Shown piece after piece: positions 53,544 to 61,850 of a DNA stretch of 64,000 nucleotides (the first letter of the stretch is position 1; each line of letters begins with the position of its first letter). The position numbers and the translations under genes were made by a program. The notes beneath the pieces were generated by a model, which ran no database searches, had not been told where the DNA came from, and worked only from the letters and a program-made list of their open reading frames with translations. The DNA comes from Chitinophagaceae bacterium (lineage in GTDB: Bacteria > Bacteroidota > Bacteroidia > Chitinophagales > Chitinophagaceae), in contig JAMLHK010000012.1 of the NCBI GenBank assembly GCA_023957155.1, forward strand, positions 62,001-126,000, given 5' to 3'.

Positions 53544-54827
53544 ATGAATTGTAAAATGAATCCTTCTTTTTTTGCGCATTGCACCCTTTGCGTTTTTATC
53601 TTATTAACAGGTGCAAAAGCACAGTCGCAGCCGGGTAATCTTTATCCTCCTTCTGCTTATCCCGACAGGATTGTATTGAATGTAACGGAGGATCCTTCCC
53701 GGTCTCTTGCGGTTAACTGGCGTACCCATGATAGTGTATTAACCGGAACAGCTGAAATTATGCCTGCGGTTTCCGAGCCGGCGGATGCGGTAAAAGCCGT
53801 TGCAACAAAGGCGGTAACGGAAACGGTTACCCATACCGGTATTGTAGCCAACTATCATTCGGTGGTATTCCGGGACCTGCAGCCGGGAACCCGGTATATG
53901 TACCGGGTGGGCAACGGTAATTTCTGGAGTGAATGGTTTCATGTAAAAACCGCCGGCAATCCGGGAGAGCCGTTTTCTTTTATCTATATGGGTGATGTAC
54001 AGGCGGGTATGAGAACCTTCTGGCCAAGGGTTATTCGTGAAGCATATACTAAGATGCCGGATGCCAGGCTGATCATGTATGCCGGGGATATCGTAAACCG
54101 GGGGCGTAATGATCATGAATGGGGTGAATTGTATTATGGTGGTGGATTTATTCATAGCACTATCCCCGGGATGATGTCGCCCGGGAATCATGAACATGCC
54201 GATAATGAACAGGGGATCAATGAATTGACCGCTTTGTGGCGGCCCCAGTTCACGTTGCCCGAAAATGGTCCCCGGGGATTGGAAGAAACCTGTTATTATA
54301 CGGATATACAGGGTGTGCGCTTTATTTCGCTGAACTCGCAGGCTATCTGGTTTGGTGGTGAGGGGATGCAAAAGCAGATGGACTGGTTAGAAAAGATCTT
54401 ATCTGATAATCCGAATCAATGGACCTGTGTTGTGTTTCATCACCCGGTATATTCCGTAAAAGCTAACCGCGATAATAAAAACCTGAGAGAAAACTTTCAA
54501 CCGATATTTAATAAGTATAAGGTAGACCTGGTATTACAGGGGCACGATCATGCGTATGGAAGAGGGATGCAGAAAATTCCTATGCCGGACAATAAGGGCA
54601 CATCACCCACTATGTATACCGTATCTATGAGTGGATCTAAAATGTACCAGGCTGATCAGCCTGCATGGGCGGATAAAAGTGGCGGACATCTCCAGCTTTA
54701 CCAGCTGATAACGGTTAATCGGAATAAGCTTTCCTATCGTTCCTATACCGCAACGGGTGAATTATTTGATGCCTTTGATCTGGTAAAAAGAAAAGGCAGA
54801 AATAACAAGATGATTGACCTGAACTAA
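53544..54827 (+). CDS. Exported purple-acid-phosphatase-like metallophosphoesterase, paralog 2
   Basis: The protein has 427 residues with a signal peptide (about 1-28, ending KAQSQ). The layout is the same as its upstream neighbour: FN3-like domain (PDRIVLNVTEDPSRSLAVNW), then YMGDVQAG, YAGDIVNRGRNDHEWGELY, SPGNHEHA, VVFHHPVYS and LQGHDHAYGRGMQ. The two genes are 58 nt apart and clearly arose by tandem duplication. The differences (for example TAEIMPAV against YIEIAPL) are enough to suggest separate substrate ranges, though none is demonstrated. Confidence 0.92.
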   Translation: MNCKMNPSFFAHCTLCVFILLTGAKAQSQPGNLYPPSAYPDRIVLNVTEDPSRSLAVNWRTHDSVLTGTAEIMPAVSEPADAVKAVATKAVTETVTHTGIVANYHSVVFRDLQPGTRYMYRVGNGNFWSEWFHVKTAGNPGEPFSFIYMGDVQAGMRTFWPRVIREAYTKMPDARLIMYAGDIVNRGRNDHEWGELYYGGGFIHSTIPGMMSPGNHEHADNEQGINELTALWRPQFTLPENGPRGLEETCYYTDIQGVRFISLNSQAIWFGGEGMQKQMDWLEKILSDNPNQWTCVVFHHPVYSVKANRDNKNLRENFQPIFNKYKVDLVLQGHDHAYGRGMQKIPMPDNKGTSPTMYTVSMSGSKMYQADQPAWADKSGGHLQLYQLITVNRNKLSYRSYTATGELFDAFDLVKRKGRNNKMIDLN

Positions 54828-54935
54828 CAGGCTGATTCGTTAAAGAAGGTATAACGCATGTAAAAATTCCCTTTAATTAATCAAATAGGCTTAATTTGTT
54901 CCCCAATATTTTATTAACAACAATAAATATATCTG

Positions 54936-56588
54936 ATGATGAAGTTTAAGTATTTTATTCATGGCCTGGTTATGTTTTCATTTGTATTTATAGCACAGGC
55001 CCAGACTCCCAAAACTGCTTCTGTGGCGCCGCGGCCCAAAATCATAGTAGGCATGATGGTAGACCAGATGCGTTGGGATTATTTATACCGTTTTCAGGAT
55101 CGTTATACGGAAGGCGGATTTAAAAGACTGGTAAGAGAAGGATTTTCCTGTGAGAACACCCTGATTGATTATTCTCCCACTATTACCGCCTGTGGACATA
55201 CCTGTGTATATACCGGCTCTGTTCCTGCGGTACACGGCATTGTGGGGAACGGCTGGTACGAACGGGCTATGGGTAAAGAGGTGGGATGCGTAGATGATGC
55301 ATCCGTGAATCTTGTAGGAGCAACCCAGGGCGGAACAGGTCAATCACCTCATAATAACCTTTCAACAACCATCACCGACCAGTTGCGTATCGCTTCAAAC
55401 TTCCAGAGTAAAACGGTAGGTGTTGCTATTAAGGACAGGGCTTCTATTTTACCGGCGGGACATGCTGCTACCGCTGCTTTCTGGTATAATGGACAGGATG
55501 GCAATTTCGTTACCAGTACCTATTATATGCAGGAACTGCCGGAATGGGCTAAGCGCTTTAATGAAAAGAAAGTAGTGGATAGTTACTATAAGAACGACTG
55601 GAATACCCTGTATCCCATTAGCACCTATACGTTAAGCACTGCCGATGATAAGCCGTATGAGAATACGTCGAATGGTGAAGCAAAACCTGTTTTTCCCCGT
55701 AACCTGAAACAATTTATAGGCAAGAACTATGGAGCGGTACGTACTACCCCTTATGGCAATACGCTGACATTTGACTTTGCAAAAGCAGCCATTGAAGGAT
55801 ATAATTTAGGCGGGGGAAAATTCACTGATTTCTTAGCCGTTAGCTTTTCCAGCCCCGATGCGATAGGGCACACTTACGGCCCCAATTCTATAGAAGTGGA
55901 AGATAATTATCTGCGTTTGGATAAAGAACTGGCTGACTTCTTTACTTATCTTGACAAGCGGTTTGGTAAAGGTAATTATCTCTATTTCATTACTGCTGAT
56001 CATGGTGTATCAGAATCTCCCGGCTTTTACCTGGAAAATAAAATGCCTTCGGGCGCCATCCTGGATACGGATTTTTCCAAGGCCGTAACAGAAGGGTTGA
56101 AAGAGAAATACGGGGTGGAAAAGCCGGTGCTTTCTTTTGCCAATTACCAGTTGTATATGAACTGGGAAGCGTTTGATAAGAAAGGGATCAATCGCAGCGA
56201 TGTGGGACGCACCATCAAAGAGATTCTGCTGAAAGCCCCCGGTATAGCCAATGTGTTGGAGAATGAAGGGTTAGGTACGGCCCCGATCCCCGAACACATC
56301 AGGTCTATGCTCATTAAAGGGTATAACATTAAACGCAGTGGCGACTATGTTGTCATTCCGCAACCTACCTGGAAGGGAGGAAATGTGAGAGGCGCTACTC
56401 ATGGTACCTGGTATCCGTATGACGCACATATTCCATTGGTATGGATGGGATGGAAAATACAGCCGGGTCATACCAACAGAGTAACCGGGATGGCAGATAT
56501 TGCGCCTACGCTTGCGGCTTTACTGCGTATACAAATGCCCAGCGGAGCTATAGGTGAACCTATTAATGAAATAACGGGAGGCAGGTAA
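54936..56588 (+). CDS. PafA-type alkaline phosphatase
   Basis: The protein has 550 residues with a signal peptide (about 1-23, ending AQAQ). The residues that define PafA-type phosphate monoesterases are visible: nucleophile T84 (SPTITACGH), N105 (VGNGW), K166 and R168 (AIKDRA), with MMVDQMR for the first metal ligand and TADHG for the second. They correspond to T79, N100, K162 and R164 that I recall for the Elizabethkingia enzyme. PafA enzymes release phosphate from many monoesters without inhibition by phosphate. It lies in the phosphorus-scavenging run. Confidence 0.93.
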   Translation: MMKFKYFIHGLVMFSFVFIAQAQTPKTASVAPRPKIIVGMMVDQMRWDYLYRFQDRYTEGGFKRLVREGFSCENTLIDYSPTITACGHTCVYTGSVPAVHGIVGNGWYERAMGKEVGCVDDASVNLVGATQGGTGQSPHNNLSTTITDQLRIASNFQSKTVGVAIKDRASILPAGHAATAAFWYNGQDGNFVTSTYYMQELPEWAKRFNEKKVVDSYYKNDWNTLYPISTYTLSTADDKPYENTSNGEAKPVFPRNLKQFIGKNYGAVRTTPYGNTLTFDFAKAAIEGYNLGGGKFTDFLAVSFSSPDAIGHTYGPNSIEVEDNYLRLDKELADFFTYLDKRFGKGNYLYFITADHGVSESPGFYLENKMPSGAILDTDFSKAVTEGLKEKYGVEKPVLSFANYQLYMNWEAFDKKGINRSDVGRTIKEILLKAPGIANVLENEGLGTAPIPEHIRSMLIKGYNIKRSGDYVVIPQPTWKGGNVRGATHGTWYPYDAHIPLVWMGWKIQPGHTNRVTGMADIAPTLAALLRIQMPSGAIGEPINEITGGR

Positions 56589-56592
56589 AAGC

Positions 56593-56875
56593 CTGCGGTC
56601 GGCACCGGAGGTCCAGACCGAAAAAAAAGCCAGCGATCGGTACCCGGAGGGGTCAGACCGCTGAAGAGTGCTATGTTAATTATAGCATGTCGCATTGTCC
56701 GCGTGAACAGGCAATTGTCAGTGAATTTATTCACCATTCACAAAATGATACAGCATGTTGTGGTTAACATAGCAATAGTATTAACCAACTTATTCGTTCC
56801 GTTAAGCATTACGGTCTGGCGCTGTTGCGTGCGACCGTAATGACTGCGGTCGGTACCGAAGGTCAGACCGCAGTC
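56593..56875. repeat. Repeated palindromic hairpins in the PafA-GDPD gap
   Basis: Three related palindromes share GGTCGGTACCGGAGGTCAGACC-like sequence: 56593-56620, 56631-56663 and 56842-56875. The last forms a perfect 10-bp stem (GACTGCGGTC/GACCGCAGTC) and is preceded by another 10-bp perfect stem (CATTACGGTC 56808-56817, GACCGTAATG 56833-56842). The MITE-like copy A lies between. This 315-nt gap has no gene. Confidence 0.65.
56669..56774. mobile_element. MITE-like palindromic element, copy A
   Basis: A 106-bp element bounded by perfect 11-bp inverted repeats TGCTATGTTAA (56669-56679) and TTAACATAGCA (56764-56774). The interior contains GGCAATTGTCAGT, GTGAATTTATTCAC and CACAAAATGAT. The same organisation occurs at 58725-58879. 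No coding capacity. Confidence 0.65.
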
Positions 56876-56903
56876 TTAGCTTTTAAATTTCGGATTTCAT
56901 TTT

Positions 56904-57764
56904 ATGTATATCAGGCGGATCTTTTTATTATTAGGTATTGTATGTTGTACGATCATTGCTGTTGGGCAATCAGCCTTAGACAGTATTCTCTATGACTTTC
57001 ATTACCGCCCGGACAGGGTGCTGGTAGCTGCACATCGTGCGGAAAACCCCGGGTTGCCCGAAAATTCCATTGCAGCCATGAAAGAAGCCATGCGGCATGC
57101 GGTGGATATTATTGAATTAGATGTAAGGGAAACCCGGGATGGCGTAATGGTGATCATGCACGATAAAACGCTTGATCGTACCACTACCGGTAAAGGTCTT
57201 GTTGCGGATATGACCTATAAGCAACTGCAGCAACTGTATCTGCTGCATGACGGTAAACCGACAACAGAAAAGATTCCCACCTTCAAAGAAGTGCTTGACC
57301 TGGTAAAAGGAAAGGTGATGCTGGATATAGATTATAAGGCGGAGGGTAAAAGAGCTGCTAAAACCACGACCAGAATGTTGCGGAAAAAGAAAATGGAAGG
57401 ACAGGTACTATTTTTCCTGTACGACTATACCGATGCTCCCGCATTGAACCGCATGAATAAAAGAATACAGTTCATGACCCGTTCATACAATAAGGATGAT
57501 GTGGATGGTATATTTAACCTGGGAATTAAAATTCCGGTGATACATGCGGATGATAAATTTTATTCAGATTCCCTGATGGGAGTGATCCGCGGTAAGGGTA
57601 TCCGGCTTTGGATGAATGCGCTGGGAAAATATGATAAAATGGAAAGGGAGCAAAAGAACAGTGGATTTGATGCCTTGCTGAAGATGCGGCATACGAATAT
57701 TATTCAGACCGACCTGTACGGGGAATTGCTGGCTTACCTGAGACAAAGAGGTTTACACCGGTAA
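56904..57764 (+). CDS. Exported glycerophosphodiester phosphodiesterase
   Basis: The protein has 286 residues with a signal peptide (about 1-22). GDPD signatures are VAAHRAENPGLPENSIAAM, IIELDVRETRDGVMVIMHD, TLDRTTTGKG, LDIDYK and IQTDLYGELLAYL; the paired His and Glu/Asp residues bind the metal and catalyse release of glycerol 3-phosphate. The usual HRG reads HRAE here, as in several Bacteroidota members. It closes the phosphorus-scavenging run, 315 nt after pafA, probably with its own promoter. Confidence 0.92.
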   Translation: MYIRRIFLLLGIVCCTIIAVGQSALDSILYDFHYRPDRVLVAAHRAENPGLPENSIAAMKEAMRHAVDIIELDVRETRDGVMVIMHDKTLDRTTTGKGLVADMTYKQLQQLYLLHDGKPTTEKIPTFKEVLDLVKGKVMLDIDYKAEGKRAAKTTTRMLRKKKMEGQVLFFLYDYTDAPALNRMNKRIQFMTRSYNKDDVDGIFNLGIKIPVIHADDKFYSDSLMGVIRGKGIRLWMNALGKYDKMEREQKNSGFDALLKMRHTNIIQTDLYGELLAYLRQRGLHR

Positions 57765-57980
57765 GAACATAAAGAGCGGGTAAATTATCCCGGTTTCCTG
57801 TAAGCAATCTTATATAACAGCATAATATACAACAAAAAGGAAGCCCGGTTTTTTTCTAAGGGTTTTCCATGAGCTTTTAGCAACCGTTATCTCGGGGGAT
57901 ATTACCGTTCCCTCATCTTGCCTTTTAATAGTGCGGACAGAAAGGTATTTTCACTGAAAAGTCTGTTAAATACCTTTTAT

Positions 57981-58553
57981 ATGAAATCATTCTTTATATC
58001 ACTCATAGCTACTTTACTGATAACGGGCTGCAGCAAAAAGAAAGAAACGGGGGCGCTTTTATCAGAATCCTTTCCCCAAAAGGTAATTATGGTAATAGAG
58101 AAACCTAACGATGATCTTTTCTACGACTATCTCACCGCCCCGGGAAGTGTTGTGCGCCGTGCGGCAGTTGACAAAACCGATGAAGCGGTAAAATATTTAT
58201 TCAACTCAACTCATGCTCCGGAATGTGTCTGGATCGCTAACCTGGAGGGAAATCTCATCTATTTTCAGCTGGCTGCTGCTTCTAATACCTACCTGCAGGT
58301 GGCGCCCAACCGCCTGAGTGATGAATACATGCTGAGAGCTTCAGCAAAGAACAATGACCAGTCACATCTTTTCAGGAGGCATCATATAGCATTTCAGAAC
58401 GGCATTAGAATAGTGGCCCTGGAAAGTGTAATGTACCCTGGATACTTTTTTTCCCGGGAAGGTGTAGTGGGCGAGAACAATGCCGTTAAGCTGGTTGAAA
58501 AGGCAGATCCAAAACAGGCTACCAAGGTAAGATGGTATGGAAGGCAGATGTAG
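57981..58553 (+). CDS. Lipoprotein of unknown function, beta-trefoil-like pattern
   Basis: Starting at ATG 57981 gives a lipoprotein signal (MKSFFISLIATLLITGCSKK, Cys17). The frame is open to 57918 but the extra N-terminus would not fit a signal peptide. The mature part (about 170 residues) has regular beta segments such as IYFQLAAASNTYLQVAPN, HHIAFQNGIRIVALES and YPGYFFSREGVVG. They are spaced like the repeated strands of beta-trefoil (AbfB/fascin-like) domains; this is a pattern impression only. It stands between GDPD and the GH20-like gene. Confidence 0.6.
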   Translation: MKSFFISLIATLLITGCSKKKETGALLSESFPQKVIMVIEKPNDDLFYDYLTAPGSVVRRAAVDKTDEAVKYLFNSTHAPECVWIANLEGNLIYFQLAAASNTYLQVAPNRLSDEYMLRASAKNNDQSHLFRRHHIAFQNGIRIVALESVMYPGYFFSREGVVGENNAVKLVEKADPKQATKVRWYGRQM

Positions 58554-58724
58554 GAATTGTGATATAAACCTGTTCCACGTTGCCCTGACGGGGTCTTCAC
58601 CGCCAGATAACTATGTGAAGGGGGAGACCCCGGCGGATTATTTAGCACCAGGGTCTCGTGGCAGCCCGCAATAGCCCTGAATGAAGACCCCGGTGCGACT
58701 TATTATGTGAGGCTTTGTGATACT

Positions 58725-58879
58725 AGTGCTATGTTAATTATAACATATCATATTGTCTTGGGAATAGGCAATTGTCAGTAGTGAATTTATTCACCACTCA
58801 CTACTCACTATTCACAAAATGATGCGACATATTATCCGAGGAAGCTTCAGTGATATAATTCAACAGTTAACATAACACT
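58725..58879. mobile_element. MITE-like palindromic element, copy B
   Basis: A 155-bp relative of copy A, bounded by AGTGCTATGTTAA (58725-58737) and TTAACATAACACT (58867-58879), inverted repeats with one mismatch. It shares GGCAATTGTCAGT, GTGAATTTATTCAC and the CACAAAATGAT segment, but has a longer right half. Its right end overlaps the last bases of the next gene's stop codon. Confidence 0.65.
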
Positions 58880-60548
58880 ATTTAATTACCGGAGGTTTTA
58901 CGGACATATTAAATGCTTTTTGTGCATAATAGATTTCTGTTAACTCATTAAATGCAGCTTTTATTACTTCTCCTTCCAGTTTGCCGTTATGCTCATATAT
59001 TTCCCGATCAATCAGTGCCCTCAGATATAATATACGCCAACGCCAGGATTTTAGTGTTTGGGCGCTTAATTTTTGTTCTGCCCGTTGTACAAGATCAAAA
59101 GCTTCGATAGCAGTTGCTTTAATTTGCTTTCGGTTGTGATTAGCTTCCAGTATTTCTATAACCCGACTTAACTCATTTACCACATCAGGAGAATATTCAT
59201 AAGCGATATACTCTTTTACAATATCGGAAGTTTGTCGGCTTCCCTCCCAATAAAGCTGTGCACAAATTACTTTATTCATATCCTCGTAAATGCCTTCTGA
59301 ATAAGGAAAACCACCGGATACTTTATTATTCGTTTGGTTCCACAATCGTTGAAAGCGGTTAGTCAACGGATTAGCTCCGTATCCGCCCCAGGGCCACTGT
59401 CCCCACATACTGATCTCGGGAAAATTCAGAAGGGGCAATCCGCCAGGAACCCCCTTGTCCAAAGGATAGCGTGGAAAATCTTCATGAGCATCTGCCATAA
59501 TATAGTTTAACCAGATTTTATCCTGGTTGAGAAATTTAGACAATCCTTCCCATTCACCCGCAGGTGGCGTATCATACATCCAGGTAGATAAAATAATATT
59601 GACACCGGGGGATTTTTCCTGTGTGATAGCTGCAAGCTCTTTACATAATACGGGGTAACCACGGGCGCCCCATGGCCAACATTGATCACAACCGCATCCC
59701 CCCTCATCGTAAGGCCAGAAAACAGCAAGATCTATACCCATATCCCTGAACTGATCTAACAGGTATGCCCAGTTTTCTTTCAGCAATAGTTTTGCCTGCT
59801 CATTCGAAGGATCCAGGTTTACTCCCAAATGTCCCCTCCTTCTCAAATCATCGGGTACCGGGGTATTCAGCCATTCATTTTTTGTAAACTTAAAGCCCTG
59901 GTTAGGTACCTGCAATAAGCCCACCTTCATGCCACATGCTTTTGCAATACCCATGATTTGCCGGGACCGTGTGAGCGCTTTTTGTGCTTCCGCATCATAA
60001 AAAGAAGTATATTGCCAGGTTGCAAAATGAATGACAAGATGATTGATGCCCCATAATGCCATATCTTCTACATATTTCTGTACCTCTTCAATGGGCGCTG
60101 CTTCATAAAAATTACCAAAATGCGTGGCGAAATACATTCCCCGTACCTTTCCCTTTGGGGCGGAAGTACCACGCCACGTGCCGGGGGTGAACCCGTTTTT
60201 GTCGTAGCGGGAAGTCCTCAAAAACCTGCCAACGCCATACAGCACAGCGGCATCTTCTGCCGCGGATATTTTTACATGCGTTTTTGTTTTATCAGCAATA
60301 TGGTACGATTCCGGATCCTTTGTTTGCTCTTTTGCCAATTCTATTGTAAACTGCGCCGATGCGTCTTTTACAATTTTTACATCGGTTCTGCCCGTAATCT
60401 GTGCTGCCAGTATCCTGCCCGCATTTTTCATTACAATACCGGCATCTTCCGGCATGATGATCCTGACGGTTTGTACCTGGCTGAAACCTTGTAATGCAAT
60501 AAAGGTTAACAGGAAGATTTTCATAATTGCCGAATACATTCCTTTCAT
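58878..60548 (-). CDS. Exported glycoside hydrolase, GH20-type N-domain plus TIM barrel
   Basis: The protein has 556 residues with a signal peptide (ending QGFSQ, about residue 24); Met at 60524 (MKIFLLTF) is an alternative start. Residues about 25-125 resemble the GH20b-like domain that precedes many glycosidase barrels (YHIADKTKTHVKISAAEDAA, VLYGVGRFLR). The barrel shows RGMYFATHFGNFYEAAP, INHLVIHFATWQYTSF, GVNLDPSNEQAK, FWPYDEGGCGCDQCWPWG and LSTWMYDTPP. The Cys-rich DEGGCGCDQC segment is where acid/base residues sit in related enzymes. It is not assignable to a numbered family here. Confidence 0.75.
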   Translation of the reverse strand: MKGMYSAIMKIFLLTFIALQGFSQVQTVRIIMPEDAGIVMKNAGRILAAQITGRTDVKIVKDASAQFTIELAKEQTKDPESYHIADKTKTHVKISAAEDAAVLYGVGRFLRTSRYDKNGFTPGTWRGTSAPKGKVRGMYFATHFGNFYEAAPIEEVQKYVEDMALWGINHLVIHFATWQYTSFYDAEAQKALTRSRQIMGIAKACGMKVGLLQVPNQGFKFTKNEWLNTPVPDDLRRRGHLGVNLDPSNEQAKLLLKENWAYLLDQFRDMGIDLAVFWPYDEGGCGCDQCWPWGARGYPVLCKELAAITQEKSPGVNIILSTWMYDTPPAGEWEGLSKFLNQDKIWLNYIMADAHEDFPRYPLDKGVPGGLPLLNFPEISMWGQWPWGGYGANPLTNRFQRLWNQTNNKVSGGFPYSEGIYEDMNKVICAQLYWEGSRQTSDIVKEYIAYEYSPDVVNELSRVIEILEANHNRKQIKATAIEAFDLVQRAEQKLSAQTLKSWRWRILYLRALIDREIYEHNGKLEGEVIKAAFNELTEIYYAQKAFNMSVKPPVIK

Positions 60549-60760
60549 TTTTCCGGTGTTACGTTTTGTAAAGAGGGTAGTGTATCCTCTTGGGCTATGG
60601 TTGTATACTTTTTACTAAACTATTCAAAACAATACTTTCGTCCTGATGGGGTCTTCACAGCGAGGCATTTTAACTGTAAAGTACCGTATCATAATTTCCC
60701 GCTGTGTGGGGCATGTTACAGAGAAGATATTATAATTTTTCCATAGGTTAAGAAACTGCT

Positions 60761-60811
60761 GATTCCTGCCCTTTATGCCCAATTCCTGCCCTTTATGCCC
60801 AATTCCTGCCC
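60761..60811. repeat. 20-bp tandem repeat, about 2.5 copies
   Basis: AATTCCTGCCCTTTATGCCC is repeated (60761-60780 with first base G, 60781-60800, partial 60801-60811), just downstream of the truncated AlbA-type gene on its coding strand. Confidence 0.8.
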
Positions 60812-60823
60812 AATTAGCCGGAT

Positions 60824-61576
60824 TTATCGCCTTGATTTAAGGCGGTAAAAAGTTCCTCTACCTCTTGTACCTATCTTCTCAATAAAATTTTCATTAGTCA
60901 AATATTGAAGGTCATTGGTGCTTTTACGCTTTGATACCTTAAAAATTTGCTGGTATTGAGAATTTGTTATGCTTCCATTTTCCTTAATAAACAAAAGAGT
61001 AGCTACAAAGTGCTCTTCCAAACCCAGGTTGATCAAATATTCTTCCGTGTAAATGTCTTTTAAGAAAATAACGCTGATACCCCCTTGTTCTTCCTCTATT
61101 TTAGGTTCAGGCAAACCGGCCTCCGTACAGGCATCAATAATCTTGTTGGTTCCGCGTCCCCAGGATTCAATATAGCCGGCCTTAAAGAAAACATTGGCAA
61201 TATTTCTATTTCTGGGGTACGAGGAGTGCGCCTTTCTTAACTCTTCAACTGTTAATTCTTCCGGCAGGCTTCCCGGGTTCCAAAGATGCAGGCGATCATC
61301 ATACACCCTAAGAAAAATATAGGTACTGGAATAATCCTTATGAATGATGGCGTTCAGCACAGCTTCTCTTAATGCCGGTTCAGGGTATTCAAGGGGTTCC
61401 AAACGCTCCAATCCCTTATACGATATTGGCCGGATCAGGTATTTTGATTTTAATATCTCCATAACCTTATCTGCCATATCAAAAATGTTCGTTTCAACAA
61501 TGTCCTGGAATAATAAATCGTGACTTGTTTTGCCAAATCTGCCGATTTTAAAACAGGCAGTGGGAGTAACTCCCAT
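60824..61576 (-). pseudogene. 5'-truncated AlbA_2-type regulator (HATPase_c_4 and winged-helix parts only)
   Basis: The 250 residues begin in the middle of the family. VTPTACFKIGRFG and IFDMADKVMEILKSKY correspond to the region after the N-terminal AlbA_2 domain. PEPALREAVLNAIIHKDYS, RLHLWNPGSLPEELTVEEL and GYIESWGRGTNKIIDAC are the ATPase-like domain, and the C-terminus is a winged-helix (LLFIKENGSITNSQYQQIF). About 200 N-terminal residues are missing, and the frame meets a stop 21 nt upstream of the ATG after a T9/A6 run. The break lies next to the integrative-element end, so insertion may have removed the 5' half. Confidence 0.7.
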
Positions 61577-61850
61577 AAGATTTTTTAAAAAAAAAGATTA
61601 GTAAAAAGCAAAAGTAAGCAAAACGATTAAAACCGTTGCTATACAACGCTTTGTAAAAGAGTAGTCTTAGTTTGGAACTCGGTGTCCGATAGGTTTTGGG
61701 CTTGAAAACACAAGGTTAGGTTACTAATTCGTTACCGATTGACAAAGGTAACTAAATAGCTTAACTGATTATATTTCAGTGTTTTGCACCCTTTTTTATA
61801 TTCCCTTGTAACTCAATGTAATTTAATTTTAAACATTAAACATTTGAGTT

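Noticed and set aside
53739-54371. Minus-strand ORF of 210 codons opposite the second PAP-like gene
   Set aside because: Antisense to conserved metallophosphoesterase motifs; no recognisable protein family.
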